Source: Allorhodopirellula heiligendammensis
Lineage (GTDB): Bacteria > Planctomycetota > Planctomycetia > Pirellulales > Pirellulaceae
Assembly: GCF_007860105.1 (NCBI RefSeq)
Contig: NZ_SJPU01000002.1
Coordinates: forward strand, 1,353,739-1,417,738
Length of the DNA: 64,000 bases
Reading direction: 5' to 3'
Of this stretch, positions 16,218 through 25,310 are shown piece by piece (position 1 is the first letter of the stretch; the number at the start of each line of letters is the position of its first letter). The translations under genes were made by a program, and so were the position numbers. The notes below the pieces were generated by a model. It did no database searches. It saw nothing but the letters and a program-made list of their open reading frames with translations, and had not been told where the DNA came from.

Positions 16218-16344
16218 GACCAAGCGGTCCTCCTAGCGACGTGTTACCGATAAAGTTTTCGATTTGTGATTTCGCCCGGTTCAGGCCAGGTTTTTCGTGG
16301 GAAATCGATTCGTTTGCCGATTCTTGCGATCGAACGAGCCCTGT

Positions 16345-16974
16345 TCAGTCCCGCGTCGGCTTGACGTCGGCCAAGGTCTTTTCGAGTGATCGAACACATC
16401 GTGACAACAGCACCCGCGTGGCGACGTCACTTTTCCCAATCGCAGCGGCGATCTCCGCTGTCGATTTGTTTTCTAGGTACCGCATTCGGATGGCAGTTTG
16501 CTGTTCGTCGGGCAAGGAATCGACTGCTATTCTCATACGGTGCAGTCGAACGTCTTGACTGACCGCGGCACTGGGTGACGTGATGCTGGCGACCAACCAA
16601 TTCCCGAGGTCGTTGGCGCCAGCGTTCCCCTCGTCGTCTCTGCCGGCGGCGTGACGTCCCGCGTCGCGGCGGGCCGCGGTGAAATGATGTCGATGGGCGT
16701 CAATGACACGGCGTCGCGAGATTTGTTGCAGCCAACTGTCGACGGTGTATTGATCCAACGGGGCCGTCGATAGCGTCGTGAAAGCGGTCGTGGAGACCTC
16801 TTGAAACAAATCCTCTACCTCGATCATCGTCAACAATCGCTCGCTGGCAATCGAGCGAATGAATCCAATCAACGGCTCACGATGGTGGTCCAGGTGCGCT
16901 GCCAACGCGTCGACGTCACCGCTGCGAATGCGATCGAACCGATCAGCATCCCGATCGTCAGCAGGCGGATTCAT
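16345..16974 (-). CDS. ECF-family RNA polymerase sigma factor
   Basis: The 209-residue protein has the two-domain plan of ECF sigma factors: region 2 with IEVEDLFQEVSTTAF and an RRRVIDAHRHH basic stretch, then region 4 with LPDEQQTAIRMRYLENKSTAEIAAAIGKSDVATRVLLSR, a helix-turn-helix that reads the -35 element. It faces a Ser/Thr membrane kinase across about 59 bp. Linkage of ECF factors to Ser/Thr kinases has been described in Planctomycetes. No anti-sigma gene is adjacent, so the kinase may be the regulator (inference). Confidence 0.88.
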   Translation of the reverse strand: MNPPADDRDADRFDRIRSGDVDALAAHLDHHREPLIGFIRSIASERLLTMIEVEDLFQEVSTTAFTTLSTAPLDQYTVDSWLQQISRRRVIDAHRHHFTAARRDAGRHAAGRDDEGNAGANDLGNWLVASITSPSAAVSQDVRLHRMRIAVDSLPDEQQTAIRMRYLENKSTAEIAAAIGKSDVATRVLLSRCVRSLEKTLADVKPTRD

Positions 16975-17033
16975 GATGGGAAGTCCGAGTTGAAAGTCAA
17001 TGAAACGTCCGACCTGCAGCGGTGCAGGTTACG

Positions 17034-19376
17034 ATGGTGGCTTGGACAGGAATTGCAGGCCAAGGACCGACAGTGGAGGATGAGTTGAAGTCTAGCAAAA
17101 ATCCCGATGCCGAGTCTGCCGGCGTGTCCGCCGACGTTGACTGCGACGAATGGTTGGAACAGTCTCTGACCCGCCTGGAGAGTCGTGGGCCTGTTTCCGT
17201 GGCTAGGGATCTGCTGTCGGCGATGCCTCCAACAATTCGGCATTCTGACTCTGCCTGCAAAAAATTGATTGTCCGGGAATTGATCAAGCTGGATATGGCG
17301 TTGTCAGCGTATCAAGGACACGTACGAAGCCTGGACTTTTATTGCGATGACGTCCTCGCCTGTGACGCTGTCACATCCGATTTGATTTTTGAATACCTTC
17401 AATTGGCGAGGCAGTTCGGGGCCGATGTCGACTTCGCAAATCTGAATCGTCGATATCCGAAGGGATCGTGTTCGATCGGTCAGCTCATCGCCGAGGGCAA
17501 TTGGATGGGTGACCGCTCGGCCAAGCTGATCCGACGCTACCGCGTCGGAGAGAAGCTGGACGATTTTGAAATTCTGCGGTTTCTGGGAAGCGGTTCGTTC
17601 GCGGATGTTTATCTTGCGAGACAGATGTCGATTGGGCGATTGGTTGCCCTGAAGGTTTCGTCCAGGAGTGAAGACGAAATCAAAATGCTATCGCGTTTGG
17701 ACCATCCCAACATCGTTCGCGTTTTTGATCACCGCGTGGTCAGCGGCGATTCGTCGACGACTTCCACGATGTCGTTAATCTACATGCAATTTCACCCCGG
17801 CGGCACACTCGCCGATGTGATCGCATGGCGATCTGCGATGCCCGAATCTTCATCACGGACTGGACAGGTTTTCTTAGACTGCATTGATGGGCGTCTTTTC
17901 GATTTGGCTCAACCGCCGCCTGATCAATCCTCCACGCGGATGTTCTTGAGCGACGCGAGCATTCCCTCAGCGGTTGCTTGGATCGGTATTCAAATTTTTC
18001 GGTCGCTCGCTCATGCGCATCAACGCGGAGTTCTGCATCGAGACATCAAACCGGCCAATGTTCTATTAACGGCTGAAGGTATTCCGAAATTGGCGGACTT
18101 CAATGCCAGCCAAGCTTCAGCGGCGGATGTTTCGGTCGGCAGTGTTTTCGTTGGCGAGGGCACGCTATCCAGGTCAACGAGTCAGGCGGGTATCGGCGGC
18201 TCGCTGGCTTACATGTCGCCGGAACACTTGCGCGCAATGAGGAAGCAATTCGATCGTGATTCGGAACTGACTGGCGTCCACGTGGTTGATCATCATGCCG
18301 ATATTTACTCGACATCGATGTTGCTATTTGAATTGTGGCGGGGCCACCGACCGTTCGGGAATGCCCAGCCTGCAGCCACCACCGTACAAGCGATCGACGA
18401 ACAATTGGAGTTGCGTTTCAGGCCGATATTGCTTGAGAACTCGATCACTGTAGAAAATGCAGATCAGACTTTCGCCGACCGACTATTGGAATCGATCCTG
18501 CAACGTGCGTTGTCTCCTGATCCCTCGGACCGATTCAAAAATGCATCGGCCATGGAGGGGCAATTGCGGTTGGTTCTGCATCCGAATACCGCGCGGCTGT
18601 TTGACCCGCCCGCTGGCTCGATTGCACGCCGACTTTTGTCCCTGCCGATTTGGTTGAACGCGTGTGTCGTTCTGCTCGTTCCCAATGTGGCAGCGATGTT
18701 CACGAACTTCCACTACAACCGCAACCAAGTGCTTAGTGATGAGTCGGTGCGTCTGGAGTTGGATGCCATTTCGTGGGCGATCAACCTCGCCGTGATGCCG
18801 GTTGTGATCCTGCTAGCTATCTATTATTCAAGAAGCATTACGCAATCGATTATAAGCGTATCGAGCGGAGACGCACCCTCGCATGAACGCATGGATGATA
18901 CACTCGATCTCGGTCACATCGCTGCCGTCATTGGTGCCACGTTGTGGGCTGCATCAGGAGTGACGATCCCGCTTCTATTGAGTCTCGAGGCGGATGGTTT
19001 CGATCGTTTCAATGCCGTGCATATGTTCGCGTCGTCGCTCGGTTGTGGCGGATTCGCGATCATCTATCCCTATTTCGCGATGACGACATTAGCGAGTTGG
19101 GTATACTATCCACGATACCTCCTGCACACACTTCGTGACGAAGGCTTTGAAGCTCGTCGTCAACGGATTGTTCGCCGAGGTCAATACTATCTGACAGCGG
19201 CTTCGTTGCTTCCCATGGTGGTGGCAGCCGGTATGATTGCCAGCGAGGCGGCGTCAGCCACAGCGATCATCGCCGTTCTGCTGATCGGAGCCAGCGGCCT
19301 GATCATATCCAATGCACTTCATCACCGCACGCTGAGCGTCTGGGGACGTTTGTCGACATGGATGTCCGTCGAATGA
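17034..19376 (+). CDS. Membrane Ser/Thr protein kinase with DFN motif
   Basis: The 780-residue protein has a soluble N-terminal region of about 180 residues, then a Hanks-type kinase domain: GSGSFADVY (about residue 185), LVALKVS, HRDIKPANVLL (His335) and ADFNAS (Asp355), then SLAYMSPEHL. The Mg-binding DFG is DFN here. The C-terminal third carries about six hydrophobic segments (for example NLAVMPVVILLAIYY, GFAIIYPYFAMTTLASWVYY), an unusual polytopic tail instead of a single anchor. ATG 17034 is preferred over GTG 17022. It is divergent from an ECF sigma gene and is probably its signalling partner. Confidence 0.88.
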   Translation: MVAWTGIAGQGPTVEDELKSSKNPDAESAGVSADVDCDEWLEQSLTRLESRGPVSVARDLLSAMPPTIRHSDSACKKLIVRELIKLDMALSAYQGHVRSLDFYCDDVLACDAVTSDLIFEYLQLARQFGADVDFANLNRRYPKGSCSIGQLIAEGNWMGDRSAKLIRRYRVGEKLDDFEILRFLGSGSFADVYLARQMSIGRLVALKVSSRSEDEIKMLSRLDHPNIVRVFDHRVVSGDSSTTSTMSLIYMQFHPGGTLADVIAWRSAMPESSSRTGQVFLDCIDGRLFDLAQPPPDQSSTRMFLSDASIPSAVAWIGIQIFRSLAHAHQRGVLHRDIKPANVLLTAEGIPKLADFNASQASAADVSVGSVFVGEGTLSRSTSQAGIGGSLAYMSPEHLRAMRKQFDRDSELTGVHVVDHHADIYSTSMLLFELWRGHRPFGNAQPAATTVQAIDEQLELRFRPILLENSITVENADQTFADRLLESILQRALSPDPSDRFKNASAMEGQLRLVLHPNTARLFDPPAGSIARRLLSLPIWLNACVVLLVPNVAAMFTNFHYNRNQVLSDESVRLELDAISWAINLAVMPVVILLAIYYSRSITQSIISVSSGDAPSHERMDDTLDLGHIAAVIGATLWAASGVTIPLLLSLEADGFDRFNAVHMFASSLGCGGFAIIYPYFAMTTLASWVYYPRYLLHTLRDEGFEARRQRIVRRGQYYLTAASLLPMVVAAGMIASEAASATAIIAVLLIGASGLIISNALHHRTLSVWGRLSTWMSVE

Positions 19377-19677
19377 ATTGCGGATCGTGATTATCAACTT
19401 TTCGCTAGAGTCCTCTTCGGACAATTCGTGGACATCGTCAGTCCAGGTCCAAACTGCTGCCGCATTCGCCGGTTTGGTTCTTACACGGGGTTGCAGCGTG
19501 ATGCAGAACCGCTCACAGCGGCGGTCTGATGACGCTCAGGCTTATAATTGAAGTGCCATTCCCCGATTTTCGGAACTGATCTTGATTTGTGGCCGTTGTC
19601 CCGGGGATGATCGAGGTTGTTGTCTTAGCGCCGCTTCGGTGCTCACTTCCACGGCCAAGAAAAAAGTATTCCCAGTG
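19377..19677. other. Intergenic region before the TlpA-like gene
   Basis: This 301-bp stretch has no supported gene. The TlpA-like frame stays open back to 19582, but the region encodes no signal peptide and the ATG at 19678 gives a clear one. Confidence 0.4.
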
Positions 19678-21612
19678 ATGGACGTTCAGACGATTTTGCC
19701 AACCCAACTGCGTTTCCACGCCAATCGAATGTGGTTTTGTGCATTGTTTCTGTTTTCCGCCTCCCCGGCGTGGGCGGCACCGCCTTCAGCCGCTGCGGCC
19801 CTCGGGCTCAAACCGGTGCAAGATGGAGTGGTTTACGAATTAGTCAAGGACGATCAAGTCGACCGCTGTACGGTGCGCGACATCGACCGCAGTGACTGGT
19901 CGGGCTGGGAAGTCGTCGCTGCCGACGGCACGATGTTGAGACGCTTCGCTGATACCAATGGCGATAAAAGAATCGACTTGTGGAGCTATTTTCAATACGG
20001 TGTTGAGGTCTACCGCGACATCGATGCCAATTTCAATGGTAAGGCCGACCAGTATCGCTGGATGGCTACCGGCGGCACGCGGTGGGGGATTGATGCCAAT
20101 GAAGACGGCACCATTGATAACTGGAAAGTTATCTCAGCCGAGGAGACCACCATGGAGTTGATTGCGGCGCTGGCGACACAGAATTCGAATCGCTTTGCTG
20201 CTCTGTTGGCATCTCCTGCGGATATCGAGAATGCAGGCATCCGTGGTGATATCCAGGAAACGCTGACTCGCAAGGCAGCTCGGGCAGCAGTGAAATTCAA
20301 AGAGTTTGCCGGATCGCAAGACACCGTCGACAGTCAATCGAAGTGGCTGCAGTTCGCTGCGACGTCGCCTGGCCTGATGCCGGCCGGTGAGGCCGGGTTT
20401 GAGAAAGACGTGTTGGCGTATGAAAACGCCGTTGCCATGTTTGAATCAGGTGACCGATCCGGGCAATTACTGGTGGGCACGATCATGCGAGCGGGTGATG
20501 CCTGGAAGCTGCTCGACCTTCCCGTGTTGGCAGAGAAAGGCGAACCGATCGCTCAGGCAGGTGGTAATTTCTTCACGCCCGGTGGCACTTCCGCAGGTGC
20601 AGCGGCGGGGTCGAATGCAGGTGATACCAAAACTCAAATCCTCGTCAGCAAGCTCGAAGCGATCGATACCGAGATGGCGCAGACGACTGAGGTCAAGGAC
20701 CTAGCCGCTCAGAACAAACAACGTGCTGATGTGGTTGCTAGTTTGATCGAAGCCGCCACGACACCAGAGGAACGTGACACCTGGACCCGCCAACTTGTCG
20801 ATACGGTCAGCGTCGCCGTGCAAAGCGGTGCCTATCCCGATGGTCTGGCTCGGCTCAAAACGCTCGCGAAGTCGCTGGGGCAATCGCAAAGCCCGCAAAC
20901 CGAAGCGCTGCGGGCCTACACCGAGTATCAATTGATTGGCACCGAATACATCGCTCGCCAGAGTCCCGACGCGGACTTTGCTAAAATCCAAGAGTGGTGG
21001 CTAGGTGAGCTCAACGAGTTTGCTTCACGGCACCCGCAGGCTCCTGAAACCGCGCAAGCTAAACTGCAGTTGGCATTGAGCAAAGAGTTTGAAGGGCAAG
21101 ACGGCGATGCACTCAAATTCTACAAACAAGTCGCTACGGATTTCCGGGGGACGGGGGCTGCTGAACGAGCCGCCGGAGCGATCGTGCGATTGCAATCAGT
21201 CGGCAAAGAAGTCGACTTGGAAGGCACGACAATTCAAGGCAAACCGTTCCGGCTGAGCCAACTGCGAGGTCGTCCGGTCGTGTTGCATTACTGGGCGACA
21301 TGGTGTGAACCCTGCAAGCAGGACATGAAACGTCTGCGCAGTCTCCAGGCTCGTTACCAGCGTGCTGGGCTGCAAATTGTAGGTGTGAATATCGACAACT
21401 CACGCGAGCAGGCGATCGCATACCTGAAAGAAAACTCGCTGCCGTGGATCCAGTTGTATGAAGACGGGGGCCTCGAAGGCAGTCCGCTCGCCAAGCAGTT
21501 CGGAGTCCAAACGCTGCCCACCATGATGCTGATCGACAGCAAGGGGCGCGTCGTACGCCACAATATTGGCGAAGCCGAACTCGACGATGAGCTCGCCGAG
21601 CTCGTGAAGTAA
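19678..21612 (+). CDS. TlpA-like thiol-disulfide protein with N-terminal EF-hand-like loops
   Basis: A signal peptide (MWFCALFLFSASPAWAA) leads into a 644-residue periplasmic protein. Residues of about 90-155 hold three D-x-N/D loops: DTNGDKRIDLWSYF, DIDANFNGKADQYRW and GIDANEDGTIDNWK, resembling EF-hand or dockerin calcium loops. The C-terminal 140 residues are a TlpA/ResA-type thioredoxin domain with HYWATWCEPCKQDM (Cys543, Cys546), FGVQTLPTMMLID with the cis-Pro, and a preceding LRGRPVVL. Such proteins reduce disulfides in cytochrome maturation or stress. The middle region is helical and TPR-like. The start is chosen by the signal peptide. Confidence 0.75.
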   Translation: MDVQTILPTQLRFHANRMWFCALFLFSASPAWAAPPSAAAALGLKPVQDGVVYELVKDDQVDRCTVRDIDRSDWSGWEVVAADGTMLRRFADTNGDKRIDLWSYFQYGVEVYRDIDANFNGKADQYRWMATGGTRWGIDANEDGTIDNWKVISAEETTMELIAALATQNSNRFAALLASPADIENAGIRGDIQETLTRKAARAAVKFKEFAGSQDTVDSQSKWLQFAATSPGLMPAGEAGFEKDVLAYENAVAMFESGDRSGQLLVGTIMRAGDAWKLLDLPVLAEKGEPIAQAGGNFFTPGGTSAGAAAGSNAGDTKTQILVSKLEAIDTEMAQTTEVKDLAAQNKQRADVVASLIEAATTPEERDTWTRQLVDTVSVAVQSGAYPDGLARLKTLAKSLGQSQSPQTEALRAYTEYQLIGTEYIARQSPDADFAKIQEWWLGELNEFASRHPQAPETAQAKLQLALSKEFEGQDGDALKFYKQVATDFRGTGAAERAAGAIVRLQSVGKEVDLEGTTIQGKPFRLSQLRGRPVVLHYWATWCEPCKQDMKRLRSLQARYQRAGLQIVGVNIDNSREQAIAYLKENSLPWIQLYEDGGLEGSPLAKQFGVQTLPTMMLIDSKGRVVRHNIGEAELDDELAELVK

Positions 21613-21615
21613 GGT

Positions 21616-21646
21616 TTGCCTATTGGGCGAGATTTAGCGGTATAAT
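21616..21646 (+). promoter_or_regulatory. Candidate sigma-70-type promoter for the dienelactone hydrolase gene
   Basis: A perfect TATAAT at 21641-21646 stands 95 bp before the ATG, with TTGCCT at 21616-21621 (19-bp spacer) as a weak -35. The leader that follows contains a 12-bp direct repeat, GCCTGCCCTGCG, at 21652-21663 and 21695-21706. Confidence 0.4.
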
Positions 21647-21741
21647 GATGGGCCTGCCCTGCGAAAGTCACGCGGGGCGCAGGATGGGTGTTCAGCCTGC
21701 CCTGCGTTATTTGTCCGTCATCCTAAATTGAGAGCGCGTCC

Positions 21742-22629
21742 ATGAATCGCAAACAAGCCTCCGAGTTCGACCAAGAGGTTCTCGACCTGTACGATGATTT
21801 TGCTCACGGCAGACTGTCTCGCCGTGATTATGTCACCCGCCTGGCAAAATTTGCCGTTGGCGGGCTGACGGTAGAGACGCTGCTCTCGAACCTCAGCCCT
21901 AATTATGCATGGGCGCAGCAGGTTGACCCGAGCGATTCACGAATCAAGACGGAAACGATTCGTTACTCATCGCCACAGGGTGCCGGCGAAATGAAGGGGC
22001 TGATGGCTTGGCCCGCTGAAGGCAATAAATTTCCTGCCGTGCTTGTCGTTCATGAGAACCGCGGTCTGAACCCTTACATCGAAGATGTGACGCGTCGACT
22101 CGCCGTGGCGGGGTTTTTGGCGCTGGCTCCCGATGCCCTAACACCGTTGGGTGGCTATCCAGGGAACGATGATGAGGGTCGGTCGATGCAGGCCAAGCGA
22201 GACCGTGAGGAGATGATGCAAGACTTCATCGCCGCCGCGAAATTGCTCGACACCCATCCGCTGTCGACAGGTAAAGTGGGGGCGGTCGGCTTCTGTTATG
22301 GCGGCGGTGTCGTCAACGAGCTCGCCGTGCAGCTTCCCAACATCATCGATGCGGGCGTGCCGTTTTACGGTAGCCAACCCAGCGCCGAAGATGTGGCCAA
22401 GATCAAGGCACCGCTGCTGATCCAAAACGCAGGTCTTGATCGACGAATCCTCGCCGGGGCACCCGCCTTCGAGGAAACGCTCAAACAGAACGATGTGCTC
22501 TTCGAGGCACATGTGTATGAGGGCGTCAATCATGGCTTTCACAATGACACGACGCCTCGCTACGACAAAGCGGCGGCTGAATTGGCCTGGCAGCGTACCA
22601 TCGCTTGGTTCAAGCAACACCTGACCTAA
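21742..22629 (+). CDS. Dienelactone hydrolase family protein, exported
   Basis: This 295-residue alpha/beta hydrolase resembles YghX-type dienelactone hydrolases. A leader with SRRDYVTRL followed by a hydrophobic stretch up to YAWAQQ suggests Tat or Sec export. The core has [13 protein letters not shown], a nucleophile Cys185 in [10 protein letters not shown], and the His of NHGFHND; an Asp near NAGLDRR completes a Cys-Asp-His triad. The natural substrate is uncertain, as most exported members are uncharacterised. Confidence 0.85.
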   Translation: MNRKQASEFDQEVLDLYDDFAHGRLSRRDYVTRLAKFAVGGLTVETLLSNLSPNYAWAQQVDPSDSRIKTETIRYSSPQGAGEMKGLMAWPAEGNKFPAVLVVHENRGLNPYIEDVTRRLAVAGFLALAPDALTPLGGYPGNDDEGRSMQAKRDREEMMQDFIAAAKLLDTHPLSTGKVGAVGFCYGGGVVNELAVQLPNIIDAGVPFYGSQPSAEDVAKIKAPLLIQNAGLDRRILAGAPAFEETLKQNDVLFEAHVYEGVNHGFHNDTTPRYDKAAAELAWQRTIAWFKQHLT

Positions 22630-22819
22630 TGGGCTGACTCTGCTCGAACAACGATTACTTCGTTGGATTCGCAGCGTCCGATGAATTTGCGATCGCTGCC
22701 TGGACAGCGATCGTTGCCTGTCACGCCCTCGTCACCAGTGTTACACTTCAGTCGTTTCATTCCCGCGAGTTTCGCAACGGCAAGACTCGCCTGGCTTCCC
22801 AAAAAAACGACAAAAACTC

Positions 22820-23419
22820 ATGGTTCGCACTGCTTCGACAATGATGCCGCTGGGCACGGCAGCTCCCGATTTTTCGCTTCCCGAAACCGATGGCGGCACG
22901 GTATCGCTGTCGGATTTCAAAGACAGCAAAGCGTTGTTGGTGGTATTCCTATGCAATCATTGCCCCTACGTCAAACACGTCGCCGAGCAGCTCAAGCTGC
23001 TCAGCGATGAGTACATGCAGCATGGCGTTGGCATTGTCGGGATCAACAGCAATGATATCGACAAGTATCCTGAGGACAATTTTGCGGCGATGAAAGCTGA
23101 GAAAGCGGAGCGGAATTATGCATTTCCCTACGCACTGGACGAGGATCAGTCGATCGCAATCGCATATGGCGCCGCTTGCACACCTGATTTTTTCCTGTTT
23201 GACGCCCAGCATCAGTTGACCTACCGCGGGCAACTCGACGGGAGTCGACCGAAATCCGGCGAGCCTGTAACGGGCGTGGACCTCCGTGCGGCTCTGGATG
23301 AGACGCTGGCCGGACGGACGGCAGCGATCGATCAAAAACCGTCGATCGGCTGCAACATCAAATGGAAGCCCGGCAACGAACCCGCCTACTTTGACCCCAC
23401 CGGCAGTGCTAACAAATAG
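22820..23419 (+). CDS. Thioredoxin-fold (AhpC/TSA-like) protein
   Basis: The 199-residue protein matches the redoxin group with MPLGTAAPDFSLPETDGG and FLCNHCPYVKHV, a CxxC-bearing active site, and TPDFFLFDAQHQLTYRGQLDG. No signal peptide is seen, so it is probably cytoplasmic. It could act as a thiol peroxidase or disulfide reductase. It lies between the dienelactone hydrolase and a convergent HtrA gene, 31 bp from the latter. Confidence 0.85.
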   Translation: MVRTASTMMPLGTAAPDFSLPETDGGTVSLSDFKDSKALLVVFLCNHCPYVKHVAEQLKLLSDEYMQHGVGIVGINSNDIDKYPEDNFAAMKAEKAERNYAFPYALDEDQSIAIAYGAACTPDFFLFDAQHQLTYRGQLDGSRPKSGEPVTGVDLRAALDETLAGRTAAIDQKPSIGCNIKWKPGNEPAYFDPTGSANK

Positions 23420-23450
23420 CAGGCGTTTTTCGCATGGCAAAAGTTGTCCG

Positions 23451-24851
23451 CTACTGCATCTGCTTCAGGGTGACTTCGGTGCGGTATCGTTTGCCATCGC
23501 GAAGAATCACCATCTCAATCGGCTGACCGGTGGGTGCCATGCCCACGCGGGCGACGAGGTGGTCGTCATCTTCGATGCGATAGCCGTCAAACTGCAAGAT
23601 GATGTCGTCTTTCTGCAGTCGGGCGGATTCGGCAGGCGAGCCCGCCCGGACGTTCTTGACGCGGGCTCCGCCAAATTTTAGCTCGTTGTCTCGGTACACG
23701 TCGATCGCCGCGTCGGGGCTGACCTTCATTGACGCGTATTGACCCGCGGCGGTGGGGAACTCGGTGGCAGCGAACTCGGGATCCAAGGTCACGCCGAGAT
23801 AGCCGCGTCGCAGCTGCCCATGGGCGATGAGTTCTTCGGCAACCCGCGCGGCCATATTGATTGGTATTGCAAATCCGATGCCTTCGCTGCCACCACTGCT
23901 GCTGGCGATGGCTGTGTTCAACCCGATCACCTCACCACGAAGATTGAGCAAGGGCCCGCCGCTATTACCTGGATTGATCGCAGCATCGGTCTGGAAGAAA
24001 TCTTGGAGGTCGATGCGCTCTTCGCCTAACGATAAATCACGTCGTCCTTTTGCGCTCATGATACCGAAGGTGACCGAATGACTGAGGCCGAAGGGACTGC
24101 CGATCGCGATTACGAAGTCACCGATTTGAACGCGATTGCTATCGGCCAACCGAGCCGCTGGGGGCAGCGATTGTGGGGATGCCAGCGGGCGACTGCCGCC
24201 TTCGCGGGATGATCCTGAGAACGCGGCTAATTTCATGACCGCCACATCGGTGCTCGCATCCATCAGAATCCGTTCGGGGCTCCATCGTCGCCCATCGCTA
24301 GTACGCATCGTGATCTGGTCCACGGTCGCGCCGTGGATCACGTGACGGTTGGTCATTACCCAGCGTTCGCCGGAAATTTCCAGTACGACGCCGCTGCCGG
24401 CTTCGTCGTATGACTCTGATGAAGGCCCCTTACCCGTTACCTTGTGAGCTTCGATATGGATCACGCTGGGTTTCACCAGTTGGGACACATGCCGGACCAA
24501 ATTCCCCAAACGGTCAAATTGAGCGACTTCTTCGGCCAGTTCGCTGTACAGCTGGTCTCGCTGAGCGTCGGCTTGGCTGCGTCCGGGGATACTTCCGAGG
24601 GTAGCTCGTGGCACCGGCTCGGTCCGGGGAAACGGTCCGGGCTGGTAGAACGATTCGTCGGTATTGATGGGGCCGATTCGCGAGAACGGGGTACCAGTCT
24701 CCTGGGCCGATGCCCGTTCACAGGGAATCGCACCTAGGGCGGTGAGCATGATTGCTGCGAAAGCGGTAGAACGTTTTCGATAGCCCGAGCCGCATCGATG
24801 GCTTTGTGCGGTTGTGGTGGTGCGTTGACGCATGTGGTTCCAGCTCGGCAT
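23451..24851 (-). CDS. HtrA/DegP-type periplasmic serine protease
   Basis: HtrA proteases degrade or refold damaged envelope proteins. The 466-residue protein has a signal region (FAAIMLTALGAIPCERASA), a trypsin-like domain with His170 (NRHVIHG), Asp202 (DASTDVAVMKL) and Ser297 (INPGNSGGPLL), then one C-terminal PDZ domain (RRGYLGVTLD to VRAGSPAESARLQKDDII). ATG 24851 is chosen because GGAAAGGG lies 5 bases upstream; the frame is open to 24968. It is transcribed away from the giant surface-protein gene. Confidence 0.92.
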   Translation of the reverse strand: MPSWNHMRQRTTTTAQSHRCGSGYRKRSTAFAAIMLTALGAIPCERASAQETGTPFSRIGPINTDESFYQPGPFPRTEPVPRATLGSIPGRSQADAQRDQLYSELAEEVAQFDRLGNLVRHVSQLVKPSVIHIEAHKVTGKGPSSESYDEAGSGVVLEISGERWVMTNRHVIHGATVDQITMRTSDGRRWSPERILMDASTDVAVMKLAAFSGSSREGGSRPLASPQSLPPAARLADSNRVQIGDFVIAIGSPFGLSHSVTFGIMSAKGRRDLSLGEERIDLQDFFQTDAAINPGNSGGPLLNLRGEVIGLNTAIASSSGGSEGIGFAIPINMAARVAEELIAHGQLRRGYLGVTLDPEFAATEFPTAAGQYASMKVSPDAAIDVYRDNELKFGGARVKNVRAGSPAESARLQKDDIILQFDGYRIEDDDHLVARVGMAPTGQPIEMVILRDGKRYRTEVTLKQMQ

Positions 24852-25310
24852 CGAGACCCTTTCCAGCAAAATGAACCCCGACTCGTGGGCCGAATCGCGG
24901 GACAGCAGATTGTAGGCATCGTCCACCTGGCTAGGCCAGCTTTGGAGATCACTCCAGACGAGGTACAACGGCGAAAACCCGTCTAATCGGACCGCAAATT
25001 AGCGTCTACTAATACGATTGTTCGTTAAATAGCGTTCTTTTCTGTTGTGACGGATGCTCCGGATATTTATCCTAGGAGGCTTAGGGGCCTGTCCGATATG
25101 GGGGCTGACCGCCGTTACGGTGGCGATGAGCTCCCTCCTGGGCTGGTTGTTAGCAGTTATTTTTAATTTATAGACAGGGATCTTCCGTCGACCTGAGCAT
25201 CCAAAAAATCACACCACCCGGTGGGGTGTTGGTTTGGAGAGTTGGCTCGTCAGGGTTTCCTTTCGCTTGGTCGCTGGACTTTGCCGCGCGCTTTTTGGAC
25301 TTTTTTCGTT
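24852..25310. other. Divergent intergenic region (htrA / giant surface protein)
   Basis: The 459-bp gap holds the promoters of two divergent genes. No gene is supported. A candidate promoter for the surface protein lies near 25147-25174. The upstream in-frame GTG at 25221 is considered less likely as the start. Confidence 0.4.
25147..25174 (+). promoter_or_regulatory. Candidate promoter for the giant cadherin-like gene
   Basis: TTGTTA at 25147-25152 is followed after 16 bp by TATAGA at 25169-25174 in an AT-rich patch that contrasts with the GC-rich surroundings. Both boxes are partial matches to the sigma-70 consensus. Confidence 0.35.
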
